A stretch of DNA of 15,232 bases from JBKHBQ01 sp046542305 (GCA_046542305.1 JBKHBQ010000075.1:1-15232), one strand, 5' to 3'; shown: positions 7,914-15,232, counted from the first letter of the stretch. Notes: generated by a model not told the origin, from the sequence alone. Numbers and translations: made by a program.

Positions 7914-9023
7914 TTATCCATTCGTTATTTCTGCAATGCTTTTTTCCATTTCCGCTTTTGCTGCATATATATGCCTGAGCAGTTCGAGCTGGTTTTTAGC
8001 CCTTTGCAGGTTGTGTTCAGGATATCTGATTTTGAAATATACATCGTCCTGCAGAAAATCCGTAAGGAAGCGAACGGCCATGGTATACGTCATTATTGCC
8101 GGTGACGCTGCGAGCAGGCTGATCTCGGTTGCCGAAAGAAAGGCCTTTGCAGTTTTCCAGTATCCTTCCGTGAAATGATAAAACAATTGGTGATCGAAAC
8201 CAACGGATTTTAGGATGGGATGATCTTCGCTGCAGGTATTGGCAAGGGTTCTGATGGCATCTCCGTAGTCGTAAAAAATGTACCCGTTCATCACGGTATC
8301 GAGATCGATCAGGCATAATGCCCTGCCATTTTCGTCGAATAGAAAATTATTGAACTTGGTATCGTTGTGTGTGATCCGCAGCGGGATTATTCCTTCTTCT
8401 CCAAGGCGGTGAACAATCAGCATTTCATCTTCCAGGTGCCGGATATGGTGGATTTCTTCTTTTGCATTTTCCCTGCGCAGCGCAGAGGCTCTTTCAACGG
8501 CCTCACGGAAAGCCTTCAGCCGTTTGTTCAGGTCGTGAAACCCGGGAATTACCTCATGGAGCGCAGGTGCTTCAAAATCAGACAGCAGCTGTTGAAATTC
8601 GCCCAGCAATTTTCCCGCTTCATAAGCAAGGGCGGTGCTCACCTTTTGCTCATCAACAGGCAGATGGTGGCAGTACCTGAAACAACGCCAGTAGTTGGAC
8701 GCATGATCACGCAGGTAGAAGGTTTCGTTGAACGTCGGAACCAGGATCAAATCGGTGATTCTTCCGGATGATGCGCCGCCCTGCTTATTTTTACAGATGT
8801 GGCGGGTGACCCTTTGCAGGTTTTCCATCAGTGCGGGAACATCAGGAAAAACCTGCCTGTTGATCATTTGCAGCACATATACGGTACAACCGGGCGCGTC
8901 GGTGTCCACCCTGAAGGTATCGTGAATATGTCCCTCGCCGATGGCAGCGAAATGGACTGCTTTTCCCTCCATTCGAAACCGGGAGGCGATTTCTTTTAAT
9001 GCCTGCCTGCTGGTATTTTTCAC
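7914..9023 (-). CDS. nahK: N-acetylhexosamine 1-kinase-like phosphotransferase
   Basis: A 369-residue kinase of the aminoglycoside phosphotransferase (APH/choline kinase) fold. It closely follows the pattern I recall for bifidobacterial NahK, which phosphorylates GlcNAc or GalNAc at C1 with ATP. Matches include GEGHIHDTF (29-37, nucleotide loop), VLQMINRQVFPD (50-61), the catalytic-loop motif PLRITHNDTKFNN (214-226, Asp221 as likely base), the metal-binding CLIDLDTVM (237-245), YDYGD (251-255), and a C-terminal MAVRFLTDF with YPEHNLQRAK. Its length matches the roughly 360 residues of NahK. The start is GTG at 9023, only 3 nt after the nucleotidyltransferase stop, so translation is probably coupled. 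It is cytosolic. AmgK-type sugar kinases share the fold and are an alternative; the exact sugar is not settled by sequence. Confidence 0.87.
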   Translation of the reverse strand: MKNTSRQALKEIASRFRMEGKAVHFAAIGEGHIHDTFRVDTDAPGCTVYVLQMINRQVFPDVPALMENLQRVTRHICKNKQGGASSGRITDLILVPTFNETFYLRDHASNYWRCFRYCHHLPVDEQKVSTALAYEAGKLLGEFQQLLSDFEAPALHEVIPGFHDLNKRLKAFREAVERASALRRENAKEEIHHIRHLEDEMLIVHRLGEEGIIPLRITHNDTKFNNFLFDENGRALCLIDLDTVMNGYIFYDYGDAIRTLANTCSEDHPILKSVGFDHQLFYHFTEGYWKTAKAFLSATEISLLAASPAIMTYTMAVRFLTDFLQDDVYFKIRYPEHNLQRAKNQLELLRHIYAAKAEMEKSIAEITNG

Positions 9024-9026
9024 GCT

Positions 9027-9935
9027 TTACACTTTCCAGAGATTTGCGGGGTATCTTCCCAGTTCGATCAGTTTATTGATGCGTTCCACGGCGCTGCCTT
9101 TATCCTCCCGGTAAGTTACGCCAAACCAGCGGTCGCCGGTACTGAGTATCCTGATCCGTCCCCGGCCGCTGTCGATCATATCCATCAGCGGCCATGCAAT
9201 GTAATATTCTGCTTTGGGATCGTCTTTGGCATTGGCAATGAATTTTTCGAATCCTTTTTTGAAAATGTCGAAAATTCCCGGATAGAAGCCCCAGATATTC
9301 ATCGAAACGATCTCGTCACCGGTAAGTTTTGTCCATTCACCTGATTTCTGCTGATAGCCGGTTTCACCGTTTTTCTTTTCGATATTTGTAACTTCCGTGA
9401 TATTTTTCAGGAAATCCGATTCATCGCTCTTGCACACGCCACGCGAAACCGTTCCATAATCCGACAGGGTCATGCCGAGTTTATAGCCCACCATGCAATG
9501 ATCCGAAGCGTTTTGATTTACCTTAAAATAATCGGCGACAGCCTTATACGCACCTTCTCCGTAGAAATCGTCGGCATTGATAGCCACAAAAGGTTCCTTG
9601 ATCTTTTCAGCCGCCACCAGAATGGCATGTCCGGTTCCCCAGGGTTTTTTCCTTTCGGGCGAAATGTGAACTCCTGCGGGTACATTTTCAAGTTCCTGAT
9701 AAACGAACTCCATTTCGATCAGCCCTTTGAGTTTTTCTTCAAAAAAGTCCCTGAAATCCTGTTCAAGTTCCCTGCGGATCACAAATACTACTTTGCCAAA
9801 TCCGGCGCGGATGGCATCGTAAATGGAATAGTCGATGATGGCTTCTCCCGACGGTCCGATCTTGTCGATCTGCTTCAGCCCGCCGTAGCGGCTGCCCATT
9901 CCGGCAGCCAGGATCAATAATGTGGGTGCTTGCAT
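9027..9935 (-). CDS. Sugar-1-phosphate nucleotidyltransferase
   Basis: A 302-residue GT-A-fold nucleotidyltransferase. The N-terminal signature LILAAGMGSRYGGLKQ (7-22) gives the pyrophosphorylase LAAGxGxR loop with Lys21. WGTGHAIL (99-106) matches the nucleotide-contact segment and INADDFYG (119-126) supplies the metal-binding Asp. It would condense a sugar 1-phosphate with an NTP, probably UTP, giving NDP-sugar and pyrophosphate. It lacks the left-handed beta-helix acetyltransferase half of GlmU, and it is longer than MurU, which I recall as about 220 residues. The ATG at 9935 has an A-rich leader. It lies 34 bp after the symporter gene and 3 bp before the kinase gene. That arrangement argues that it uses the kinase product as substrate; base and sugar specificity are inferred from context only. 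Confidence 0.9.
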   Translation of the reverse strand: MQAPTLLILAAGMGSRYGGLKQIDKIGPSGEAIIDYSIYDAIRAGFGKVVFVIRRELEQDFRDFFEEKLKGLIEMEFVYQELENVPAGVHISPERKKPWGTGHAILVAAEKIKEPFVAINADDFYGEGAYKAVADYFKVNQNASDHCMVGYKLGMTLSDYGTVSRGVCKSDESDFLKNITEVTNIEKKNGETGYQQKSGEWTKLTGDEIVSMNIWGFYPGIFDIFKKGFEKFIANAKDDPKAEYYIAWPLMDMIDSGRGRIRILSTGDRWFGVTYREDKGSAVERINKLIELGRYPANLWKV

Positions 9936-9969
9936 ATTCGTTTTTGTTTTTTATTAAAAACCGATTTTT

Positions 9970-11763
9970 TTATTCGAGGCTGAGCTTTCTCCAGTTTTTT
10001 CCAAGCAGGTATCCCGAAATTACCGTAACTGCGGATGTAAGCATTGCTGCGGGATAGCTTCCGTATATCCAGTACCCCGTGGCGAACAACGCGCTGTAAA
10101 CGGAAATGCTGCCCAGGATCATACAAAGTATACCAACAGGAACATCCCAGCCAGCGGTTTGCTTGCTTTCGATTTCCGCGTCTTCGCGGTGTGCGTCCTC
10201 AATCACTTTTCTCCAGCCGGGTCCGCCGGGGTGTACAAGTCTGTAAAAACTTCTCAGCGTATGCTTGTCTTCGGGTTTGGTAAGGAATGTTACGGCCAGC
10301 CATAGTGCCGTGGTGAAAAACACGCCGATCACCAGTTGCAGGGCGGTTCCCGGATCAGGCAACCCGGTATGGGCATGAATGAACTGAAAATACAGCGCCA
10401 CCAAAAACGATACGATCATGGCTGTAAATTCGCTGTAGGCATTGATGCGCCACCAGAACCACCGCAAAATAAAGATGAGCCCCGTACCGGCACCTACCTG
10501 CAACAGGATGTTGAACGCCTGAAGGGCATTGCTCAGCAACAAAGCCATCAGCATGGTGACCAGCATAAGGATTACGGTAGAGATTCTCCCCCACAGCACC
10601 AGTTTTTTGTCAGAGGCCTCAGGATGGATAAACCGCTTGTAAAAATCATTAACCACATAAGAGGATCCCCAGTTGAGATGCGTGGAAATGGTGGACATGA
10701 ATGCGGCGATAAGCGCGGCTACCACAAGTCCCAGAAAACCGTTGGGCAGAAAACTTAGCATGGCAGGATAAGCAAAATCATGCTGCACGATAGAGGGATC
10801 CACCGCAGGGAAATGCGCGCGCATAGATTCCAGGTCGGGAAAGATGATCAGCGATGCCAGTCCGACGATGATCCAGGGCCAGGGGCGCAGGGCATAATGG
10901 GCGGCATTGAAAAGCATGGTAGCTTTAAGAGCCCCTTTTTCGGTGCGGGCCGACAACATGCGCTGTGCGATATATCCGCCGCCACCAGGTTCTGCGCCGG
11001 GATACCATACGCTCCACCATTGCACGGCAAGTGGCAGGATCAGCAGGAAAATCAGCTCCTGATGGTTGGAAAAATCCGGGAACAGGTTTAGTTTCGGAGA
11101 TATGGCTTCGTTGTTTACCAATGTCTGCAGGCTTCCGATTTCGGGCATGTTCACAATAATCACCGCAGCGCCGATGGCTCCGACCATGGAAACAACGAAC
11201 TGGAAAAAGTCGGTGAGTAGGATGCCGCGCAATCCGCCCAGGGTGCTGTAAATCATCGTAATGGTCATGGCGACCAGCAGGGTTTTTACCGGCATCCAGT
11301 TCAGCATTACCGCCCCGATCTTGATCATCGCCAGCGACACCGAAGCCATCACCAGGATGTTGAAAAACACCCCCAGATAAATGGCACGGAATCCACGCAG
11401 AAAGGCGGCCATTTTTCCGCTGTAGCGAATTTCGTAAAACTCCAGGTCGGTGAGCACCTGCGATCGCCGCCACAGCTTGGCGTAAATAAAAACCGTAAGC
11501 ATGCCCGTAAGCAGGAAAGCCCACCAGGCCCAGTTGCCGGCCACTCCGTTCTGGCGAACGATGTCGGTCACCAGGTTGGGCGTATCGCACGAAAATGTAG
11601 TGGCCACCATCGAAATCCCCAGAAGCCACCAGGGCATATTGCGGCCCGAAAGGAAATATTCGGCGTAATTCCTTCCGGCCTTTCGGGCAGCCACTACCCC
11701 GATGATCATCGAAACAGCAAAAAATCCGAAGATGATGAGCCAGTCGATTCGTTCCAGTACCAT
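9970..11763 (-). CDS. Sodium:solute symporter (SSS family)
   Basis: A 597-residue polytopic inner-membrane protein of the solute:sodium symporter family. Features include an N-terminal segment WLIIFGFFAVSMIIGVVAA, the loop motif YFLSGRNMPWW, an LTDLEFYEIRYSG motif, GGLRGILLTDFFQF, and the family's hallmark segment AAFMSTISTHLNWGSSYVVNDFY (Ser357 region), which contains the Ser/Thr residues that line the sodium site. A long hydrophilic stretch near the C-terminus (PGGPGWRKVIEDAHRED) separates the last membrane helices and is common in Bacteroidota members. It probably imports the sugar that is handled by the kinase and nucleotidyltransferase encoded next. It is first in the operon, with its own promoter. 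The substrate cannot be read from sequence: SSS members carry sugars, sialic acid, amino acids and other solutes. Confidence 0.94.
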   Translation of the reverse strand: MVLERIDWLIIFGFFAVSMIIGVVAARKAGRNYAEYFLSGRNMPWWLLGISMVATTFSCDTPNLVTDIVRQNGVAGNWAWWAFLLTGMLTVFIYAKLWRRSQVLTDLEFYEIRYSGKMAAFLRGFRAIYLGVFFNILVMASVSLAMIKIGAVMLNWMPVKTLLVAMTITMIYSTLGGLRGILLTDFFQFVVSMVGAIGAAVIIVNMPEIGSLQTLVNNEAISPKLNLFPDFSNHQELIFLLILPLAVQWWSVWYPGAEPGGGGYIAQRMLSARTEKGALKATMLFNAAHYALRPWPWIIVGLASLIIFPDLESMRAHFPAVDPSIVQHDFAYPAMLSFLPNGFLGLVVAALIAAFMSTISTHLNWGSSYVVNDFYKRFIHPEASDKKLVLWGRISTVILMLVTMLMALLLSNALQAFNILLQVGAGTGLIFILRWFWWRINAYSEFTAMIVSFLVALYFQFIHAHTGLPDPGTALQLVIGVFFTTALWLAVTFLTKPEDKHTLRSFYRLVHPGGPGWRKVIEDAHREDAEIESKQTAGWDVPVGILCMILGSISVYSALFATGYWIYGSYPAAMLTSAVTVISGYLLGKNWRKLSLE

Positions 11764-11778
11764 AACAAAATTTTGAGG

Positions 11779-11809
11779 CGAAAATAGGCTTTATTTCGAG
11801 GTTGTCAAA
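11779..11809 (-). promoter_or_regulatory. Predicted Bacteroidota promoter of symporter operon
   Basis: Read on the minus strand, TTTG (11809-11806) is followed after 19 nt by TATTTTCG (11786-11779), one mismatch from TAnnTTTG. Both elements and the spacing fit the Bacteroidota -33/-7 promoter. Transcription would begin about 9 nt before the symporter ATG at 11763, giving a very short leader. Confidence 0.5.
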
Positions 11810-11837
11810 GAAAGAATATGACATACCTGAATTGAAA

Positions 11838-12081
11838 ATGATGACTCACAAATTCTTTGAAAATTTGAATTCGGTAAACAAACTTAATCGTGATGAATTT
11901 TGACAATATCAGAAAAAACTTTTTAATTACATCGAAACTGCTGACGAAAAGAAAGGTGAAGGCTTTATTTACGATACTTGTGCGTGATCTTGTGGAAGAG
12001 ACCAAGTGATGGGAAAACGATGCGTTGATTAATAAGCTGGAAAAGATTTCCATTGATCTGAAATCAGCGGCTGATAAGTGA
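11838..12081 (+). pseudogene. Decayed small helical protein gene (possible)
   Basis: Two adjacent frames on the plus strand together give about 80 residues of charged, helix-like sequence. From the ATG at 11838 one frame reads THKFFENLNSVNKLNRDEF, meets a TGA at 11901, then continues with QYQKKLFNYIETADEKKG up to about 11978. The next frame continues with LVRDLVEETK, meets a TGA at 12007, then reads WENDALINKLEKISIDLKSA and stops at 12079-12081. Two stops and one frameshift in otherwise protein-like sequence suggest a dead gene. No family is recognised. The 343-bp gap 11764-12106 holds only this and the symporter promoter. The minus-strand ORF over the same bases is low-complexity and is not favoured. 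Confidence 0.38.
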
Positions 12082-12106
12082 TGAAGTAAACACCCGGAGC
12101 CGATGC

Positions 12107-12853
12107 TTATATGCGGATATGCTTGCTGTAAATTTCTACCACCTTACTGATTTTCTCACGATCGCTTTGCAGGTAAGCGTATTCGGAGGCTGACGCCCGG
12201 CTGCCCGGTTTAACTGTTGTATTCCGGAATGTCATCTTACTTTCCACCATTGCAGAAGCTGAAAGATGAAATTCTTTTGCCCCTGTCGTTTCAGCTATTT
12301 TCAAAATGTTCGATTCATTGATTCCTGCGCCGGGCATAATGATAATCTGATCACCTGCACGTTTTACAAGTTCTGCAATAAGCGGAATTCCCTGTTCGGC
12401 TGTTACAGCCTGGCCTGAGGTGAGGATGCGTTTAATTCCGGTTTTCCTGAGCGATTCAAGTGCTTCCAACGGATTGCGGCACACATCGAAGGCACGGTGA
12501 AAAGTTACTTCAAGCGGATGCGCCAGTTCGACCATTTCGCGGGTAAGTTTTGCGTGGATGTCACCGTTGGATGTGAGGAAACCTGCCACCACACCATCGC
12601 AGCCCACAGTGCGGCAGAAACGTATGTCGCGGCGGATGATTTCAAGTTCCTGTTCGGAATACAGGAAATCTCCGCTACGCGGGCGGATTAATACATGAAG
12701 CTTTATGCCCGGGATTTCGCGTGCCAGCAGGATTGTACCCGGACCCGGAGTTAATCCTCCCTCGCTTAGCGCGCTGCACAGCTCAACACGTCCTGCACCG
12801 CCATTACGGGCATTCAACGCCGATTGAAGATCGTTTGCGCAAATTTCGATCAC
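12107..12853 (-). CDS. cutC: Copper homeostasis protein CutC
   Basis: A 248-residue cytosolic TIM-barrel protein of the CutC family, full length for the family. Diagnostic motifs are ICANDLQSALNA near the start, RVELCSALSEGGLTPGPG (22-39), LIRPRSGDFLY (55-65), VTFHRAFDV in the middle, RILTSGQA, and IIIMPGAGI towards the end. CutC was linked to copper tolerance in Escherichia coli, but its biochemical activity is unsettled, so the name is a family label. The start is GTG at 12853 with an A-rich stretch just upstream, typical of Bacteroidota leaders. It is transcribed divergently from ldcA across a 131-bp gap. No clear promoter on the minus strand or terminator was found for it. Confidence 0.95.
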   Translation of the reverse strand: MIEICANDLQSALNARNGGAGRVELCSALSEGGLTPGPGTILLAREIPGIKLHVLIRPRSGDFLYSEQELEIIRRDIRFCRTVGCDGVVAGFLTSNGDIHAKLTREMVELAHPLEVTFHRAFDVCRNPLEALESLRKTGIKRILTSGQAVTAEQGIPLIAELVKRAGDQIIIMPGAGINESNILKIAETTGAKEFHLSASAMVESKMTFRNTTVKPGSRASASEYAYLQSDREKISKVVEIYSKHIRI

Positions 12854-12904
12854 TTTTTTTTGGGTAAAAGTAGAAAAAGCAAATCATTTTTGCTATTCTT
12901 CATT

Positions 12905-12912
12905 TATCTTTG
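12905..12912 (+). promoter_or_regulatory. Predicted -7 element upstream of ldcA
   Basis: TATCTTTG is an exact match to the Bacteroidota TAnnTTTG element, 72 bp before the ldcA ATG. No TTG is present 17-23 nt upstream, so the -33 part is weak. A 6-bp inverted repeat (AGCAAA 12878-12883, TTTGCT 12889-12894) lies just upstream in the same divergent gap and might be an operator. Confidence 0.4.
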
Positions 12913-12984
12913 TTAGTGATTTGAAAACATCAAAAGACGCGCAATACAGGCATTGCCTGAAGCCACGAATCAGCGATTGAAAAT

Positions 12985-13890
12985 ATGATTACACCAACAT
13001 ATCTTACACCTGGTGATACCATCGGGATAGTTTCACCGGCAAAGCACATTGATGGGCAATATATAGTTCGTGCAAGGGAAATGCTGGAAAAGCGCGGATA
13101 CCGGGTGGTATTGGGAAAGCATGTCCTGGGCCGGCATCATCAGTTTGCCGGAACGGATGCGGAACGTGCCGCCGATTTTCAGCACATGATGGATGATGCC
13201 CACGTACGGATGATCCTGTGCAGCCGTGGGGGCTATGGTTCTGCCAGAATCATCGATCTGTTGAATTTCAGGGGTTTCATGCGAAATCCAAAATGGATTG
13301 CCGGCTTTAGCGACATCACGGTTTTTCATGCGCACATTTACTCGGTTTTCGGAATCGAGAGCGTACACGGCATCATGCCATTGGATTTTCCCGGTTCCGA
13401 TAGCAATCTTGTAGCGGTAGACCGGTTGCTGTCAGCGGTGTCGGGCGATGAACTGTCGTATAACCTGCCTGCCTACCCGATGAACCGTGAAGGCTACACC
13501 GAAGCCTGTGTGATAGGGGGAAATATTTCGATCCTGGCTTCCCTGCTGGGCAGCCGCTCCGACCTGTCTACCGGTGGCCGCATCCTGTTTATCGAAGAGG
13601 TGGCCGAAAATCTGTACCGCCTCGACCGGCTGATGGTCACCCTCAAACGCGCAGGCAAGCTGGATGAAATCAGCGGGCTTATTGTGGGCGGATTGACCAG
13701 CATGGAAGACAACGAAATTCCATTTGGCAAAGATGCAAGGGAGATCGTAGCCGACGCCGTCAGTGAATTTGATTACCCGGTTTGTTTTGATTTTCCTGCC
13801 GGGCACTTTCCTCACAACTACCCGTTGCGATTGGGGCGGTTGGCAAAATTCAGTGTTTCCAAACAAGAAGTTAATCTTCGGTTCATATAA
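12985..13890 (+). CDS. ldcA: Muramoyltetrapeptide L,D-carboxypeptidase (S66)
   Basis: A 301-residue serine peptidase of family S66, full length. Members remove the terminal D-Ala from cytosolic muropeptide tetrapeptides during cell-wall recycling. The N-terminal PGDTIGIVSPA (9-19) and SRGGYGSARIID are typical. The catalytic triad can be placed at Ser109 in the nucleophile elbow IAGFSDIT, at a Glu in LFIEEVAENLYRLDR (Glu204 or Glu205), and at His274 in PAGHFPHNYPLRLG. There is no signal peptide, consistent with cytosolic action. The ATG at 12985 matches the family's start. Transcription is divergent from cutC, and yraN follows 11 bp after the stop, so the two probably form an operon. Microcin-immunity proteins (MccF) share the fold, but the housekeeping context favours LdcA. 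Confidence 0.93.
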   Translation: MITPTYLTPGDTIGIVSPAKHIDGQYIVRAREMLEKRGYRVVLGKHVLGRHHQFAGTDAERAADFQHMMDDAHVRMILCSRGGYGSARIIDLLNFRGFMRNPKWIAGFSDITVFHAHIYSVFGIESVHGIMPLDFPGSDSNLVAVDRLLSAVSGDELSYNLPAYPMNREGYTEACVIGGNISILASLLGSRSDLSTGGRILFIEEVAENLYRLDRLMVTLKRAGKLDEISGLIVGGLTSMEDNEIPFGKDAREIVADAVSEFDYPVCFDFPAGHFPHNYPLRLGRLAKFSVSKQEVNLRFI

Positions 13891-13901
13891 CACAATTTAT
13901 C

Positions 13902-14264
13902 ATGGCTGATCATAACGAAACCGGAAACATCGGTGAAGATCTGGCTGAAAAATATCTGCGGCAGTTGGGCTATGAAATCCTGGAACGCAATTGGCATGCA
14001 GGAAAAAATGAGATCGATATCATTGCGCGTGACGGCAATTTTCTGGTGGTGGCGGAGGTAAAAACCCGCCGCTCCAGTTATTTTGGAGAGCCGGAAGAAT
14101 TTGTCACCCGTGCAAAACAGCGTTCACTCATTAAGGCGGCCAATATTTACATCCAGAAAAAGAGTATCGATCTGGAAACCCGCTTCGACATCATCAGTGT
14201 GGTTTTTTCAGGCAGTTCATATTCCGTAAAACAAATCAGGGATGCTTTTTATCCCATGCTGTAG
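13902..14264 (+). CDS. yraN: YraN family (UPF0102) nuclease-like protein
   Basis: A 120-residue cytosolic protein with the YraN/UPF0102 pattern and length. It has the PD-(D/E)xK-type core seen in Holliday-junction resolvase-like nucleases: GNIGEDLAEKYLRQLGYEIL (8-27, Glu12), NEIDIIARDG (36-45, Asp39), and VVAEVKTRRS (49-58, Glu52-x-Lys54), followed by AKQRSLIKAANIYI. All likely catalytic residues are present. The physiological role of the family is not settled. It lies 11 bp downstream of ldcA on the same strand. The stop codon sits inside a short palindrome (14254-14269). Confidence 0.94.
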   Translation: MADHNETGNIGEDLAEKYLRQLGYEILERNWHAGKNEIDIIARDGNFLVVAEVKTRRSSYFGEPEEFVTRAKQRSLIKAANIYIQKKSIDLETRFDIISVVFSGSSYSVKQIRDAFYPML

Positions 14265-14265
14265 C

Positions 14266-14290
14266 ATGGCAAAAATGTGCAGGTTGCCAT
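14266..14290 (+). terminator. Possible weak terminator after yraN
   Basis: A perfect 7-bp inverted repeat, ATGGCAA (14266-14272) and TTGCCAT (14284-14290), with an 11-nt loop begins 2 nt after the yraN stop. The T-tail is poor (TTATTACC), so termination would be weak. A second hairpin overlaps it on the left. Confidence 0.35.
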
Positions 14291-14322
14291 TTATTACCTT
14301 CAAAATTGTCTTCGATTTTTTC

Positions 14323-14330
14323 TACTTTTG
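14323..14330 (+). promoter_or_regulatory. Predicted -7 element of last gene
   Basis: TACTTTTG matches TAnnTTTG exactly and lies 25 bp before the proposed TTG start at 14356. No good -33 TTG is found at the expected distance. The site implies that the last gene has its own promoter and a short leader. Confidence 0.4.
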
Positions 14331-14355
14331 ACGAAATCAAGAAATACGAACGCAT

Positions 14356-15232
14356 TTGCCCGAACATAATCATAAGAATGAAAAGGTAAACCGGCAGGAC
14401 GACGCTCAGGATGCCTTGAAGAGGAAGCGGAAGAAACGCCGCCGCAGAAAACTGATCATTTGGCTTGCGTCAGTATTATTTGTTTTACTGGTTATACTGC
14501 CGTTGCTTGCAAATATTTATGCCGACAGGATTTTTGGCGAAACGGTCCGCGAAATCATCCGCACCGAAACAAACAGGAAATATGATTTCCGGTATGCGGA
14601 TATCAATTTCAATCTTTTTTACCGTTCCCTGGTCGTAGAGCAATTGCTGATCTATCCCGATTCTTCCTATCTGCAACACGACACGCTTACAGATCAGCCG
14701 CTAAGGCGATATTTCGAACTACAGATTCCGCAGTTCCGATTGACGGGAGCAGGAATACTGAACATGCTGCTCAACAAAAAGCTGGAGATCAATACCATTT
14801 TTATCGGAAAGCCAAGTTTTAGGCTGGTAATTGATGAAACGGCTGCGGATACAGCAAAAACAGCCGATACCACGCAAAAGAAGGAATTCAATTTCCGGCG
14901 GCTGCACACCTTTGTGGCCGATTATCTGTCGCTGTTGCAAATCGACGAATTCGAGCTCAATCAAGGAAATTTTGTCATCAGACGAAAACAAACCGGTGAT
15001 GACCGGATTTTTGAAGTCCGGAATTTTTCGGTCTCGCTGTTGGATTTTTACCTCGATTCCATTGCGCACCAGGAAAAAGAGCGGTTGTTTTTTTCGGACA
15101 GCCTCGGGTTTTCACTGAAGGACGGATACCTCCACTTTAAAAGCCGGTTGCATGAAATCGCGCTTAAGGACATAGAACTTTCCTCGACGGATGGCACGCT
15201 GGTGATCGAAGATTTGGAAATCAGCAGCGATA
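14356..15232 (+). CDS. Membrane-anchored AsmA-like protein, 3' partial
   Basis: The frame is open from the stop at 14329-14331 to the end of the window, about 292 codons from the proposed start. No in-frame ATG precedes the membrane segment; TTG at 14356 is the best start. The protein begins with a hydrophilic stretch, then eleven consecutive Lys/Arg residues (22-32), then one hydrophobic helix (about 33-54, LIIWLASVLFVLLVILPLLA). This gives an N-in signal anchor with the rest in the periplasm. The remainder is rich in beta-strand patterns such as YDFRYADINFNLFYRSLVVE and IPQFRLTGAGILNML, resembling large AsmA/DUF748-type envelope proteins that are thought to bridge the periplasm. That assignment rests on general pattern and is tentative; the real length is unknown. 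Orientation and position suggest independence from ldcA-yraN. Confidence 0.75.
   Translation, partial: MPEHNHKNEKVNRQDDAQDALKRKRKKRRRRKLIIWLASVLFVLLVILPLLANIYADRIFGETVREIIRTETNRKYDFRYADINFNLFYRSLVVEQLLIYPDSSYLQHDTLTDQPLRRYFELQIPQFRLTGAGILNMLLNKKLEINTIFIGKPSFRLVIDETAADTAKTADTTQKKEFNFRRLHTFVADYLSLLQIDEFELNQGNFVIRRKQTGDDRIFEVRNFSVSLLDFYLDSIAHQEKERLFFSDSLGFSLKDGYLHFKSRLHEIALKDIELSSTDGTLVIEDLEISSD

Noticed and set aside
9498..9920. 140-residue plus-strand ORF
   Set aside because: Antisense to the nucleotidyltransferase gene, which has intact signature motifs; the shadow shows none.
10336..10758. 140-residue plus-strand ORF
   Set aside because: Antisense to the symporter gene, with a Gln/Arg/His-rich translation typical of a shadow frame.
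10925..11824. 299-residue minus-strand ORF
   Set aside because: It overlaps the symporter gene in another frame; the translation is Arg/Gly/His-rich without any family pattern, whereas the symporter frame has clear membrane segments and motifs.
11805..12053. 82-residue minus-strand ORF upstream of the symporter
   Set aside because: Phe/Ser/Ile-rich low-complexity translation that overlaps the predicted symporter promoter; the opposite strand gives more protein-like sequence, though broken.
13432..13893. 153-residue minus-strand ORF
   Set aside because: Antisense shadow of ldcA, whose own frame carries the full S66 catalytic triad.
1..15232. CRISPR arrays, tRNA or rRNA genes, insertion sequences, integrases, defence or secretion-machinery genes
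   Set aside because: No direct-repeat/spacer pattern, cloverleaf, rRNA-like stretch, transposase or nuclease/helicase defence motif was seen on either strand; the only tandem repeats are protein-level repeats inside the first gene.

Overview
The window reads as a chromosomal segment from a member of the Bacteroidota (Bacteroidetes), most likely an environmental Bacteroidales-type organism. The evidence is two large secreted proteins ending in type IX secretion (T9SS) type A sorting domains, a choice-of-anchor L domain, A/T-rich leaders with few Shine-Dalgarno sequences, and several matches to the Bacteroidota TAnnTTTG promoter element. No RNA gene, CRISPR array, insertion sequence, integrase or phage gene was seen.

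Left part (1-7841, + strand), cell-surface proteins. The first gene lacks its 5' end. It encodes tandem ~89-residue Cys-bounded repeats, an Ig-like domain and a composite C-terminal module. The second gene is complete (1139 aa) and starts with a signal peptide and a choice-of-anchor L domain, then beta-sandwich domains, and ends in the same composite module. Both genes are followed by a nearly identical rho-independent terminator. A third exported protein of unknown function follows.

Middle part (7914-11763, - strand), a tight three-gene operon. In transcription order it holds a sodium:solute symporter, a sugar-1-phosphate nucleotidyltransferase, and an APH-fold kinase that closely resembles N-acetylhexosamine 1-kinase (NahK). 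Together they look like an import, 1-phosphorylation and nucleotide-activation route for an amino sugar. A good Bacteroidota promoter lies just upstream of the symporter gene.

Right part (11764-15232). A 343-bp gap carries what looks like the decayed remains of a small helical protein gene. Then come cutC (- strand), and divergently ldcA (L,D-carboxypeptidase of peptidoglycan recycling) and yraN. The last gene, running off the window, starts without an ATG and encodes a membrane-anchored protein resembling the AsmA type.

No clear new defence or mobile system is visible. The points most worth a second look are the salvage cassette, the shared C-terminal module with its matching terminators, and the structured leader of the second surface-protein gene.
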